DNA of 64,000 nucleotides, taken from positions 8,265-72,264 of the forward strand of contig CAZLZO010000004.1 in the NCBI GenBank assembly GCA_964564025.1, read 5' to 3'. Made by a program: the position numbers and the translations under genes. A model generated the notes under the pieces. That model did no database searches. It saw only the letters and a list, made by a program, of their open reading frames with translations, and had not been told where the DNA came from. Positions 43,022 to 53,000 of the stretch are shown piece after piece. Numbering within the stretch: position 1 is the stretch's first letter; the number at the start of each line of letters is the position of its first letter. This DNA is from DRYM01 sp964564025. Lineage in GTDB: Archaea; Thermoproteota; Thermoprotei_A; EX4484-217-1.

Positions 43022-43243
43022 ATGAATAACTATGCTAAAACATTGATTATAGGAAGATGTGTAGAATGTGGAACAGAGATTGTTAGAATATATTTAAAAG
43101 TTAATGGTAATAAACATGTATTGCTTTGGTGCCCTAACTGTAAGAACTTTATTATCCCCCCTAAGCTACTTGAAAACAATGTTCTTAAAAGAAAACTAAT
43201 TAGGCTAAAAAGAAGGCTTTTAGAGAAAACAATTGTTGCGTAA
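43022..43243 (+). CDS. Small zinc-ribbon protein
   Basis: The 73 residues carry two Cys pairs (CVEC at 14-17 and CPNC at 38-41) with strands between, a zinc ribbon, and a basic C-terminal helix (KRKLIRLKRRLLEK). Such proteins often bind nucleic acid or associate with RNA polymerase or the ribosome. No specific family is recognised. ATG at 43022. The upstream gap has a TATA-like ATATATTAG. Confidence 0.65.
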   Translation: MNNYAKTLIIGRCVECGTEIVRIYLKVNGNKHVLLWCPNCKNFIIPPKLLENNVLKRKLIRLKRRLLEKTIVA

Positions 43244-43276
43244 GTATTTTTAGAAATATTTTTACCCTACACTATA

Positions 43277-43819
43277 TTGGGTATTTCCGTGATTGAAAAA
43301 TGCCCGAAACTTCTTGTGACAACAAGTAAGGGTAAGGAAAATCAGGCTATAGAAGAAATACTCAACATACTTTTCGAATACGATAATAGTGTTCAAGGTT
43401 TAAAAACAGAATATGATGGTGTAATTCTCGTATACACTTCGCTTAATCCTAAAGAAGCCGTGAAAATAATCAGAAACAAGCCAACATCGGTTATTTTTAA
43501 AGTAATTCCTTTAGAGACTTGTGTAGAAACAAGCCTCGAAAACATAGTTAGTGCAGGATTAAAGTTAGCAGTTAAATACATTTCTAAAGGAGATAGCTTT
43601 ATTGTAGATTGTGTTAGAAGAGGAAGATATGTGCCTTCAAGTGTTTCTGTTGAAAAAGCATTAGGTAAAGAAATAGTTCAGAAACTCGGAGGAATAGTTT
43701 CGTTTAAGAAACCCAAATATATTGTTAAAGTTGAAATTATTGGGAAAATATCGGGGATATCTGTTTTAAAAGAGGGAGAGATTATACGGAGAAGAGGTAG
43801 GGGCGGAACTGTTAAATAG
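43277..43819 (+). CDS. THUMP-domain RNA-binding protein (TAN1-like)
   Basis: The 180 residues are mostly a THUMP domain: an N-terminal ferredoxin-like part, then SFIVDCVRRGRYVPSSVSVE and KPKYIVKVEIIG. There is no methyltransferase or thiouridylase domain attached. In eukaryotes the stand-alone THUMP protein Tan1/THUMPD1 helps acetylate cytidine 12 of tRNA, and an archaeal counterpart is plausible. The TTG start at 43277 is preferred; an internal GTG (V5) is also possible. Confidence 0.82.
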   Translation: MGISVIEKCPKLLVTTSKGKENQAIEEILNILFEYDNSVQGLKTEYDGVILVYTSLNPKEAVKIIRNKPTSVIFKVIPLETCVETSLENIVSAGLKLAVKYISKGDSFIVDCVRRGRYVPSSVSVEKALGKEIVQKLGGIVSFKKPKYIVKVEIIGKISGISVLKEGEIIRRRGRGGTVK

Positions 43820-43863
43820 TTATGTTGGGGTAAGCGAAACTAAATATTGGAGGAGAATCTACT

Positions 43864-45135
43864 ATGAAAACACGTAAAGAAACTAAGAAATTCATTGATG
43901 CAGAAGACATTATAGAAACTGTTCTAAGTAAACCATCGGTTTTCAAAGCTAAGGAAACATTGTATCCAGAATATATTCCACCATCACTCCCATATCGTGA
44001 AGAACAAATCAAAATGCTTGCCCAATACTTTAAATTCATACTTTATAATCCAGGGAGCTTAAGTCAAAGAGTATTCTTACACGGCCCTGTTGGTGTAGGT
44101 AAAACTGTTACCTCAAGAACCTTCGGCAATATTTTTTCTTCTAAAGCTAAAATAAGAGGAATTAATCTTCAATACATTCACGTTAATTGCCATAGGAATC
44201 GAACCGTTTACAACATCGTTTCAGAAATAGCCAAGCATCTAAGCATACCGCTACCTCAAAGAGGCCTTTCTGCTTTTGAGCTTTACTCAGCAATACTTGA
44301 ATATTTAGAAGAAAACGACATCTACATAATGCTTGCTTTGGATGAATTCGATTATTTCATAAGAGTTTCTGGAAGTGATGCTCTCTACTTCTTCATTAGA
44401 ACCTATGATGAATATCCCGAGTACACTAAGAGAATAAACTTCATACTTATAGGTAGAAGTCTTAGCGAACTTGAAAGCTTAGATTCAGCAACATCAAGTT
44501 ACCTATTAAGGCACATGATAGCTTTTAAACCATATACATCTAAGGAAATTAAGGATATACTTAAGCAAAGACTTGAATTAGCCTTTTGGGAAGGCGTAGT
44601 AAGACCTGAGGTAATAGACGCTATAGCTGAAATAGTTGGCGTAGATAAAGGTGGAGATGGTAATGCTAGAGCTGCAATAGAGTTATTGCTTAGAGCTGGT
44701 GAAGCAGCTGACTACGAAGGAAGTTCCTACGTAACTTTGGAGCATTTGAGAAAGGCTTATGCTTCAATAGCTGGAGCTGAAAATTCAAGCTACATAGTTA
44801 TAGCTAAAGATATGATACTTCATTTAACACTTCATGAGCTCTTAATATACGAAGCCATAATTAGAGCTCTAAAGAGAAGTGGAAAACAATATGTTAGAAT
44901 GGGAGATGTGGAGAACGAGTATGAAATACTATGTGAACTATATAATGAGAAACCTAGAGGGCATACACAAGTTTACGAGTACGTTAGAGACCTTAAACAA
45001 AGGGGTTTAATAGAAACTAGGGCTTCAGGAAAAGGCTATAGGGGGCGAAGTACTCTCATAGGAATATTTAATGTCCCTCTCGATGCTCTTGAAAAGGAAG
45101 TTCTAAAATTAATAGAGCAATATACCCACAAATAA
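43864..45135 (+). CDS. cdc6: Orc1/Cdc6 replication initiator
   Basis: This AAA+ initiator recognises replication origins and loads MCM. The 423 residues have Walker A GPVGVGKT (74-81), Walker B LALDEFDYF and a C-terminal winged helix (VRMGDVENEYEILCEL). I see no clear origin recognition box cluster in the short flanks, so an origin is not claimed. The gene overlaps the following wHTH gene by 1 base. It is in the same part of the window as GINS, MCM and RFC. Confidence 0.93.
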   Translation: MKTRKETKKFIDAEDIIETVLSKPSVFKAKETLYPEYIPPSLPYREEQIKMLAQYFKFILYNPGSLSQRVFLHGPVGVGKTVTSRTFGNIFSSKAKIRGINLQYIHVNCHRNRTVYNIVSEIAKHLSIPLPQRGLSAFELYSAILEYLEENDIYIMLALDEFDYFIRVSGSDALYFFIRTYDEYPEYTKRINFILIGRSLSELESLDSATSSYLLRHMIAFKPYTSKEIKDILKQRLELAFWEGVVRPEVIDAIAEIVGVDKGGDGNARAAIELLLRAGEAADYEGSSYVTLEHLRKAYASIAGAENSSYIVIAKDMILHLTLHELLIYEAIIRALKRSGKQYVRMGDVENEYEILCELYNEKPRGHTQVYEYVRDLKQRGLIETRASGKGYRGRSTLIGIFNVPLDALEKEVLKLIEQYTHK

Positions 45136-45413
45136 TGGAGATGACATTTAAATTGATAGAAAACATTCTTTCATCTAAGAACAGAGTCAGAATAATTAAG
45201 TACTTAATGGTTAAGGAGCATGCAAATGCTTCATTGATTTCACGGGAACTCAATATTCATTACCTTAATGTTAAAGAACATTTAGAATTTCTTGAGAAAA
45301 ACGGAATAGTTATAAAGAAAAGGTACGGAAGGATAACAATATATTCTCTAAATAACTGCAACCCTCTAGTTTATTCGCTAAAGAAGTTTTTAGAGGAAGT
45401 AGGTGAAATTTAA
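45135..45413 (+). CDS. Winged-helix transcriptional regulator (ArsR-like)
   Basis: The 92-residue protein is a winged helix: NRVRIIKYLMVKEHANASLISRELNIHYLNVKEHLEFLEKNG gives helices 1-3 in order, followed by the wing VIKKRYGRITIYSL. There are no cysteine metal sites. Its ATG overlaps the cdc6 stop (TAATG), so the two are coupled. It may regulate the cdc6 unit. Confidence 0.83.
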   Translation: MEMTFKLIENILSSKNRVRIIKYLMVKEHANASLISRELNIHYLNVKEHLEFLEKNGIVIKKRYGRITIYSLNNCNPLVYSLKKFLEEVGEI

Positions 45414-45467
45414 AAACACTAATTACTTCACTAATTCTAAGAAGTCATTTACAGGTGTCATTGAGAA

Positions 45468-46259
45468 GTGGTTTATGGTAAAGCCATTTACCACATTGTC
45501 TCTTTCGGTAAAGGTTATGGTAAAACAGCTCTTATAGAGGTTTTAACGAAAAAATTAAGGCTTATGGGCTACAAGGTAGCAGTAATAAAGCACGCCCATA
45601 GAGGAATAGATATTAAAGATAAAGATTCATATAGGATTATTGAAGCTGGAGCAAATACAGTAATTGCTATTTCTAAAAACTTTCAAGCAATGTTTAAGCG
45701 AGAAACACTAAGCTTAATAGAAGACATGATAACTTCACTAAGCGTTAAGGAACCATTAATATTAATAGAAGGTTTCAAAAACTACAGAGGTTATCCAAAA
45801 ATAGTGTTAGTCAGAAATAAAAGCGAATTAATGAAAGCAAAAAGCTCCTTCGGTAAAGAATGCTTCTTAATAGTTAATGTAAGCAAAGAACATCTTGAGA
45901 ACAGTGAATGTGAAGTTTATACATTTAGCGATATAGGAGAAATTCTTGAAAAAATATTATCGAATGCAAGAGAGAAAATAGCTAAAAAAGACTTACCGGG
46001 GATTAACTGTAAATTCTGCGGGTATCCAACATGCATAGACTTTGCTGAGGCCGTACTTAAGGGTGAAAAAACAATTCTAAATTGCCCTGTAGTATCTGAA
46101 ATAGAGCTTAAAGTTAATGGGATAAAAATACCGTTATCACCTTATCCTAAACTTGTAATTTATGAAGTGTTAAAGGGATTATTAAAGTCGCTAAAGGGTG
46201 TACCTAAGGAAATAGAAAGCTTAGAGCTAAAAATAAGCTATGGTAAAGAGAGAAAATGA
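45468..46259 (+). CDS. mobB: MobB-like GTPase fused to a 4Fe-4S domain
   Basis: Residues about 1-165 resemble MobB, which acts in molybdopterin guanine dinucleotide synthesis: a P-loop GKGYGKTALIEVL, then VAVIKHAHRGIDI and a LILIEGFKNYRGYPKIVL Walker B region. A C-terminal domain (about 177-210) has GINCKFCGYPTCIDFA followed by NCPV, the four-Cys pattern of a 4Fe-4S (Fes) domain. The fusion implies a role in cofactor-dependent redox enzyme assembly. No other molybdenum genes are near. GTG at 45468; it overlaps truA by 4 bases. Confidence 0.82.
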   Translation: MVYGKAIYHIVSFGKGYGKTALIEVLTKKLRLMGYKVAVIKHAHRGIDIKDKDSYRIIEAGANTVIAISKNFQAMFKRETLSLIEDMITSLSVKEPLILIEGFKNYRGYPKIVLVRNKSELMKAKSSFGKECFLIVNVSKEHLENSECEVYTFSDIGEILEKILSNAREKIAKKDLPGINCKFCGYPTCIDFAEAVLKGEKTILNCPVVSEIELKVNGIKIPLSPYPKLVIYEVLKGLLKSLKGVPKEIESLELKISYGKERK

Positions 46260-47083
46260 GTTCACTACTTATTAAAATGTTTTATGATGGAAGAAGTTTC
46301 CATGGCTCACAGAGACAACCAGATGTAAGAACTGTTGAAGGCGAGATTATTAAAACACTAAGTGATGAAGGCATTGCAGTAGAAAGAATTGTTTTCTCAG
46401 GGAGAACAGATAAGGGGGTTCATGCATTATCTCAAATAGCTCTTTTAGAAGCGTTTGCATCCAATGAGAAAGTATTAGAAGCCTTAACTAAATTACCTAA
46501 AGACATCTTGGTCTGGGCTATCAGATTTAATTTGCCTTTCGAATACAATCCTAGATACAATGTCGTTTATAGAAGATACGTATATGTTGAAGAAGGATAT
46601 GAAAATTTAGACTTAATCCGTTTAAACAACATAGCTAAGATGTTTATCGGAAAACACATGTTTAACTGTTTTAGCTCATATTATGAAAAAATACCGCCCT
46701 ATATAAGCCCTTACCGGACAGTATTTTCCTTTAAAATATATAGAGCAGGAAAATACATCATATACGACATTGTAGCTGATAGTTTTATTAAACAAATGGT
46801 TAGGAGAATAGTGTCAACCATGAGGCTTTTCGAAGAAAACATTATATCAGAAGCAGACATTAAGAACATGCTTAAAGGTAAGTGCTTAAGGTCGTTAAGA
46901 ATAAAGCCTGCGAAACCTGAAAGCCTCATACTTTTCGACATAGAAACGCCATTAACGTTTAAAGTGTTAGAGGAAAAATTAAGAGAAGTTTTCAATTACT
47001 GTTGCAAGGCAGAAAATATAGCACTTAATTTCATATGTTCCCAAGTAAAAGTTGTTGGAGATAAGCCTAAAATAAAAGTGTAG
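46256..47083 (+). CDS. truA: tRNA pseudouridine synthase A
   Basis: The enzyme makes pseudouridine at positions 38-40 of tRNA. The 275-residue protein has the catalytic Asp52 in SGRTDKGVHALSQ and the C-terminal FIKQMVRRIV motif. ATG at 46256 overlaps the MobB stop by 4 bases. Its end is 23 bases from the convergent rfcL stop. Confidence 0.93.
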   Translation: MSSLLIKMFYDGRSFHGSQRQPDVRTVEGEIIKTLSDEGIAVERIVFSGRTDKGVHALSQIALLEAFASNEKVLEALTKLPKDILVWAIRFNLPFEYNPRYNVVYRRYVYVEEGYENLDLIRLNNIAKMFIGKHMFNCFSSYYEKIPPYISPYRTVFSFKIYRAGKYIIYDIVADSFIKQMVRRIVSTMRLFEENIISEADIKNMLKGKCLRSLRIKPAKPESLILFDIETPLTFKVLEEKLREVFNYCCKAENIALNFICSQVKVVGDKPKIKV

Positions 47084-47106
47084 AGGTTTATAGAAACCTA
47101 CTTTGC

Positions 47107-48381
47107 TCATTTTCTACGCTTCAATTCCTTTAATATTTCCTTATATTTTGTTGGAGATAGGAATTTAATCATTTCTTCAGTTAAATTTAGTCCTAAAGCT
47201 ATTCTTGCAGCATATTTTGGGTTATTATTAAATATTACATGTAAGAATGGTATTACATCTCTCTTAGCTATATGCGTTGAAATATGTAAAGATCCGGCAA
47301 TAACTTTAGCTATAGCATCTCTAATTTCTCTTTGCCTCTTTGTTTTAGCTAATAGTAGTATTTTTTGAGGAAAATTGTATCTGGCAAATCTAAATTTTGA
47401 AGCTTTTCTAGCTAATGCTACACCGGGTCCCATGAAGTCGAAGACATAAGATAGGAGGTCCCAGTTTTGTGTTCTCTTAATTCTTCCTAAATAAACATCA
47501 GCTCTTGAAAGAGACTCGTAAGCTCTCCATAAATCTTCGGGATCTGTAAGTTGGTTAGGTATGTTTTCAGCAATCCATAACATCATAGTTTCATAGTCTA
47601 TGTCGGTTGATGTAACTGCTTTCTTAGCTTGCCAAGCATATTTCGACATGAAAAGATTACGTAAGGCTTCAAAGGGAGTGTATTGTCTATCTCTTCTAGC
47701 TAGAATTGGCTTAACAACATCAACTGTAATTTTTCTTGAAATAGAGGCTGCATTTTGTAAATCATTTATTGCCGATCTAAGATCTCCTTCAGCATAACTT
47801 ATTATTAAGTCAAGTGCTTTATTATCGCATTCTAAGCCCTCATTTAAGCAGATCCTTCTTAAAACTTCCTTCATAGCTGTTTTTGTAAGCCTTCTAAATG
47901 GAACCATTAAGCAAAGCTCCCTTAACCGCCTAAGCCTAGGATCCCAAGGATCGTTTGCCGTGAGAATTATTGGAAATCGTGTAGAATTTATAAGATCTAT
48001 TATGGCATCTAATGCGCCCTTGTCTGCAACAGTGCTTATTCCATCAACTTCATCTAGTAGAATTATTTTTCCTTTAAATCCAAATAGCGAATACTTTGTA
48101 GCAGCTATTTTAGCTACTCTTTCTATTGCATCTTTTGTTCTAAAATCACTAGCATTCATCTCTATTAGTTCTAAACCAAACTCCTTTGCTGCTGCTTCTG
48201 CGAGAGATGTTTTACCGCAACCAGCAGGTCCATAGAATAATACGGCCTTTTTATCGGGAACTTTACCTTGAAGCCAACCTTTTATCCATGGTATGAAGAG
48301 CTTCTTAGCTTCCTCTTGATCCGCTACTTCAACTACTCTCTTAGGCCTATACTTAATAATCCATGGTAGTGGTGCAGGCAT
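47107..48381 (-). CDS. rfcL: Replication factor C large subunit
   Basis: The clamp-loader large subunit opens PCNA. The 424 residues show Walker A GPAGCGKTSLAEAAA, Walker B IILLDEVDGI, and a C-terminal collar with a basic tail (LKELKRRK) but no PIP-box that I can see. Length is near that of archaeal RfcL. It directly follows rfcS (2 bases) in the same operon. There is no intein here, although archaeal rfc genes often carry one. Confidence 0.95.
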   Translation of the reverse strand: MPAPLPWIIKYRPKRVVEVADQEEAKKLFIPWIKGWLQGKVPDKKAVLFYGPAGCGKTSLAEAAAKEFGLELIEMNASDFRTKDAIERVAKIAATKYSLFGFKGKIILLDEVDGISTVADKGALDAIIDLINSTRFPIILTANDPWDPRLRRLRELCLMVPFRRLTKTAMKEVLRRICLNEGLECDNKALDLIISYAEGDLRSAINDLQNAASISRKITVDVVKPILARRDRQYTPFEALRNLFMSKYAWQAKKAVTSTDIDYETMMLWIAENIPNQLTDPEDLWRAYESLSRADVYLGRIKRTQNWDLLSYVFDFMGPGVALARKASKFRFARYNFPQKILLLAKTKRQREIRDAIAKVIAGSLHISTHIAKRDVIPFLHVIFNNNPKYAARIALGLNLTEEMIKFLSPTKYKEILKELKRRK

Positions 48382-48383
48382 TT

Positions 48384-49364
48384 TTAAACCCTTAACTTCT
48401 TACCTAGCATGGCAAGTTTAGCTATTAAAGCGCTTAACTGTATTTCATCGTCAGCTCCTTCAGCCAATCTATATTGTACTTCTCCGAGATAGTCAGCTAT
48501 GAGCACTCTAAGCTCCTCAGGTATTTTAATGTCGGAGCTGAATATTTCCCTATGCATAGCTTTAACAACATCGACCCCTGAAAGACCATAATTTATCATT
48601 AATGCTCTAAGTTTCTCTCTTGCTTCAGTAAACCTACCTGCAAGTGCTGCCTTAATCATTTCTCTGACCTCAGTGGGATGTGCAGCTCCAATGACCTTAT
48701 ACACTACCTCTACAGTCACTTTACCTAAAGCTGATGCTGCTTGAAGAATATTTATAGCTCTCCTCATATCGCCTTCGGATAACTCATATATTGTCTCTAA
48801 TGCTTTCATATCGTATTCTACTTTTTCTTGATCAGCTATCCACTTAAGGCGAGCCACAACGTCTTCCCTACTTAGTGGAGTAAATCTGAAGAAAGCTGTT
48901 CTAGACTGTATAGGCTCTATTATCTTGCTTGGATAATTAGCTATAAGTATGAATCTACATGTTGCTGTGAAAAGCTCCATAGTTCTTCTTAAAGCTTGTT
49001 GAGCATCGGCTGTCATATTATCTGCCTCATCAAGGATTATTATTTTAAAAGGTATTTTTCCTGGAACAACGCTTCTAGCGAACTCTTTAACCGTAGTTCT
49101 AATAACGTCTATTCCTCTAGCATCACTTGCATTTAATTCAAGAACATATCTATGATAGTTTTCACCATAAAGATCATGTGCTAAGGCTAGTGCAGCTGTA
49201 GTCTTACCTGTGCCCGGCGGGCCAGCAAATAAGCAATGAGGCATGTTTCTATTCTTAACAAACTGTTTAAGTCTTTCAACAATTTCTTTTTGATTAACTA
49301 TTTCATCAAGCGATTTCGGCCTATACTTCTCTGCCCAGAGAAGCTCCGCTTCTATGGATGCCAT
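48384..49364 (-). CDS. rfcS: Replication factor C small subunit
   Basis: The 326-residue AAA+ subunit has Walker A GPPGTGKTTAALALA, Walker B IILDEADNMT, the arginine-finger SRC-like motif (here QSRTAFFRF) and a C-terminal collar. It forms the RFC-S4L1 clamp loader with RfcL. ATG at 49364. A TATA-like region (TTTTAATACAAATAT) lies between this gene and the divergent GINS gene. Confidence 0.96.
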   Translation of the reverse strand: MASIEAELLWAEKYRPKSLDEIVNQKEIVERLKQFVKNRNMPHCLFAGPPGTGKTTAALALAHDLYGENYHRYVLELNASDARGIDVIRTTVKEFARSVVPGKIPFKIIILDEADNMTADAQQALRRTMELFTATCRFILIANYPSKIIEPIQSRTAFFRFTPLSREDVVARLKWIADQEKVEYDMKALETIYELSEGDMRRAINILQAASALGKVTVEVVYKVIGAAHPTEVREMIKAALAGRFTEAREKLRALMINYGLSGVDVVKAMHREIFSSDIKIPEELRVLIADYLGEVQYRLAEGADDEIQLSALIAKLAMLGKKLRV

Positions 49365-49469
49365 TTCTTACCACCTGACTAGCTAAAGCCATATATTGGT
49401 TCTCTTTTTAATACAAATATATTTTTAGTGGCAAAAAGAGCTAAGTAACTGGGGAGGGTATTTTAGGAA

Positions 49470-50036
49470 ATGCTAGAAGAAGTCCTTAAAACTCTTATTG
49501 ATAGTTCACGTGCTGAAAACTACATGTCCTTAGCCAAGGTTAGGTCTTTCCAAAATATAGTCCTCAATATAGATGAAGTTTCAGAAATAGAAGCAAACAC
49601 CGAAGCAGATGTTCCAAGATGGCTAGCTTACGAGTTATCGAAAAGTGGTTTGGCAGAGTTATCTTCCGAAGAAAGAGTTACCGTAGAGGAACTTGCGCGC
49701 TTAGCATTTTTGGAAACAAAAACTATAAGTACCGCATCTTCACTACAAAAGCTTTCACCTGATTTTTATGTTAAAGTAAAACATGAAATAGAACTTACAA
49801 TGCAGCAACTAAGTAAAAGCCCAACGTCTGAAATTATAGAAAAATACCGGAAAACCGAAATGTTTGTAAGAGATATTGTCAGAAGTCGCTTAAGAAAAAT
49901 TCTAAACTTAGTACTTACAGTTGAAGAACCTAAAGATATAATTAGCAAGTTCGCTCCTGAGGAAAAGATCTTATATAGGATTCTGAGAGACATAATTAAA
50001 CTTTGGGTAGAGGAAACTACAGGATTAAAATATTGA
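49470..50036 (+). CDS. GINS complex subunit, Gins23-like
   Basis: The 188 residues have a small beta-rich segment with VPRWLAYELSKSGLAEL near the N-terminus and a long helical C-terminal part, the B-A domain order of Psf2/Psf3-type subunits. GINS binds MCM and Cdc45/GAN in the replicative helicase. The gene lies 18 bases ahead of mcm, an arrangement known in Thermoproteota. ATG at 49470 after GGGGAGGG. Confidence 0.85.
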   Translation: MLEEVLKTLIDSSRAENYMSLAKVRSFQNIVLNIDEVSEIEANTEADVPRWLAYELSKSGLAELSSEERVTVEELARLAFLETKTISTASSLQKLSPDFYVKVKHEIELTMQQLSKSPTSEIIEKYRKTEMFVRDIVRSRLRKILNLVLTVEEPKDIISKFAPEEKILYRILRDIIKLWVEETTGLKY

Positions 50037-50054
50037 GTCCACGTGATGTAAGGC

Positions 50055-53000
50055 ATGAATGCCGGTACCACAGTGGAAAGGGAAGTAGAAGAGAAAACAA
50101 TAGTTGGCGACCTCAAAGAGGAGTTTATTAAGTTCTTAAAAACATTCAAGGACATACATGGTAAGCTAAAATACTGGGATAGAGTTTTAGATATGACTAT
50201 TAAAGGGGAAAGATCAATAGTAGTAGACTTTCCCGACCTTTACATAACAAATCCCCAACTCGCCCTATACGTTGTTGAAAATCCAAGGGAAGCTTTAGAG
50301 TACGCGTCTCAGGCGCTTAAAGAACTAGTAACCAATGAGAATAGAGAGTTAGCGTCTAAGGTTGAAAGATTCTATGTTAGGTTTAGAGAATTACCAGAAA
50401 CTATTCCTATAAGAAAACTTGGATCCGAACATATTGAAAAACTAGTTCAAATAGAAGGCGTAGTTACACGTATGACACCTACGATGGAGAAGCTATACAA
50501 AGCAGTTTTCTTATGTACAAATTGCAATACTGAGATAGAGGTTATTCAGGAAGGAGATACTTTAGAATATCCTACTGAGTGTCCTTGCGGAGAAAGGCCT
50601 TCCTTTAAACTTCTCCTACATAAGTCTAAGTTTATTGATGTCCAGAAAATAATGGTTCAGGAAAAACCTGAGGAAATACCTCCAGGCCAGCTTCCCCGCT
50701 CAATAGAAGTTATTTTAACTGAAGATCTAGTTGATAAAGCAAGACCTGGCGATAGAGTAACCATAGTCGGCATATTAACAATTAAGGGAGAGAGATCCAT
50801 TAAAAAGGGAAGCAAGCTTACTTTCGAAATGAGAATTGAAGCAAACAATGTAGAAGTCTCCCAGAAAGTACTTGAAGAACTCGAAATTTCAAAGGAAGAC
50901 GAAAAGAAAATACTTGAACTAGCAAGAGACCCACAAATAAGAGAAAAGATAATAAACTCCGTAGCACCAGCAATTTACGGGCATGAACATATAAAGAAGG
51001 CCATAGCCCTTCTGCTTTTTGGAGGAATACCGAAAGAACTACCTGACGGCACCAGAATAAGAGGCGACATACACGTACTCCTCGTAGGCGACCCTGGCAC
51101 CGCCAAGAGCTTAGTTTATAGTGAACGCGTACTAATTTTTGATAAAAACGGGCTAATAAGCTTCAGACCAATAGGTGAAATAATTGATGAATACATGGAG
51201 AAATACAGAGATAATGTCATTAACCATGGAGAATCTGAGGAACTTCTACTTGATAAGATAGGAGTAAAGCTTTATACAATAGCTATTTCACCAGCAACTT
51301 TAAAGCCAGAGGTAAAGCCAATTAAGGCGCTTATAAGACATAAGGCGCCAAGAAAAGTAATAGTAATTAAAACAAAACATGGTAGAAGAGTAATAGTAAC
51401 TAAAGACCATAGCCTAATAGGTTTCAATAAAAACTTAGCATTACTAATGCCAGTTAAACCCACTGAAGCCTTTAAGAAGAAAATTCTATTACCTATACTT
51501 AAGTGTTTAGCACCGTTTAGAAGAAACATTGTGAATAATGTAAGAATAGGAAACACTAACATAAAGCTTGATTGGGACTTCGGATACTTAATAGGGTTCT
51601 TCTTAGGGGATGGAACAGTTTCTAAAGTGTCATCCGGCGAAAGAGTAGAAATAGTTTCAACAAACAAAGAAGTTATAGAGTATCTAGGGAAAATAGTCCA
51701 GTATAAGCTAAAATTACCTTTCAAAGTATATGAAAGGAATGGTAAGAATAGAAAGCAATATAGACTAATCATAACGGATAAAGAATTTATTAACTGGATA
51801 AAACATCACTGCTTCATAAAGATAATTAGAGAGAACAAGACTAAGGGGTTATTATCAAGATATAAGAGAGTTCCACAAATAGCCTTTAACGCCCCTATAG
51901 TATTCATTAGGGGTTTAATTTCAGGGCTCATTGAAAGTGATGGATCTATTATCCCATCGAAAATCAAAGGCTCTAAAAATTGGAAAGGAGAAATTACGAT
52001 AACAACAACAAGTGAAAACATAGCTCATGAAGTATCTGTTCTTCTAGCGATTTTAGGGTTAGAACATACGATAAGATATTCTTCTTCAAAATATAAAGAT
52101 AAAAATGTTCACTACTTCAGAATATACATCCCTAATCCAGCAATTACGAAGCTAATACATTTGATAGACCCTGTTAAGCAAGAAAAATTAAAGCAGTTAA
52201 ATACCAACGGAAGTAGCATTGTCGACAAAGTTCCTATGGCTTCAACAGCTATTAGAGCATTAGCTCTTTTAAAGCTAAATAGCAGAAAAAGAGGCTATCG
52301 GAATTTTGCAGGAGAGGTTAGAGGAAAAATTTACAGAGGATACGCAGGAAGAAACTATGCCCATAAAATACTAGCTAAATTGAGTGAAATAGCTGAAAAA
52401 CAACATGATATAGATATGAATGTGAGAACCAAAACCCTAGCCATACTTAATAGATTATACTCCATAATCGATAATACTATTGTTACATGGGATATCATAA
52501 AGTCTATAGAGGAAATAGACATATGTGAAATTGAACCTAACCATGCTAAATACGTTTATGATATTTCAGTAGAAGAACACGAAAACTTTGTCGGAGGCCT
52601 AGGACTCCTATTCTTACACAATAGCCAGCTCTTACAATATGTTGCTAGAATAGCTCCTCGAGGAATATATACTTCAGGGAAGGGAACCACAGCCGCTGGC
52701 CTTACTGCAGCTGTTTTAAGAGACAAAAGTACTGGAGAATACTATCTTGAAGCTGGAGCATTGGTTTTAGGCGATGGAGGAATAGTATGTTTACACCCTG
52801 AAACACGGGTACTAGTTGATAATGAGTACGTTAGAATAGCTGAGTTATTCGATAAGAACAGAGCTATTAAGGTCATAGTCAATAATGAACTGGTTGAGCT
52901 AAACTATTCAAACCATAGAGTTGTCGGGATAGACCCTAACAATCTATCTGCAAAGGAGACAGTCTCTAATGTTGTTAGGAGAAAATTATGGAAAGGGAAG

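Noticed and set aside
43820..43870. Replication origin beside cdc6
   Set aside because: No repeated origin-recognition boxes or AT-rich unwinding element are visible in the short flanks.
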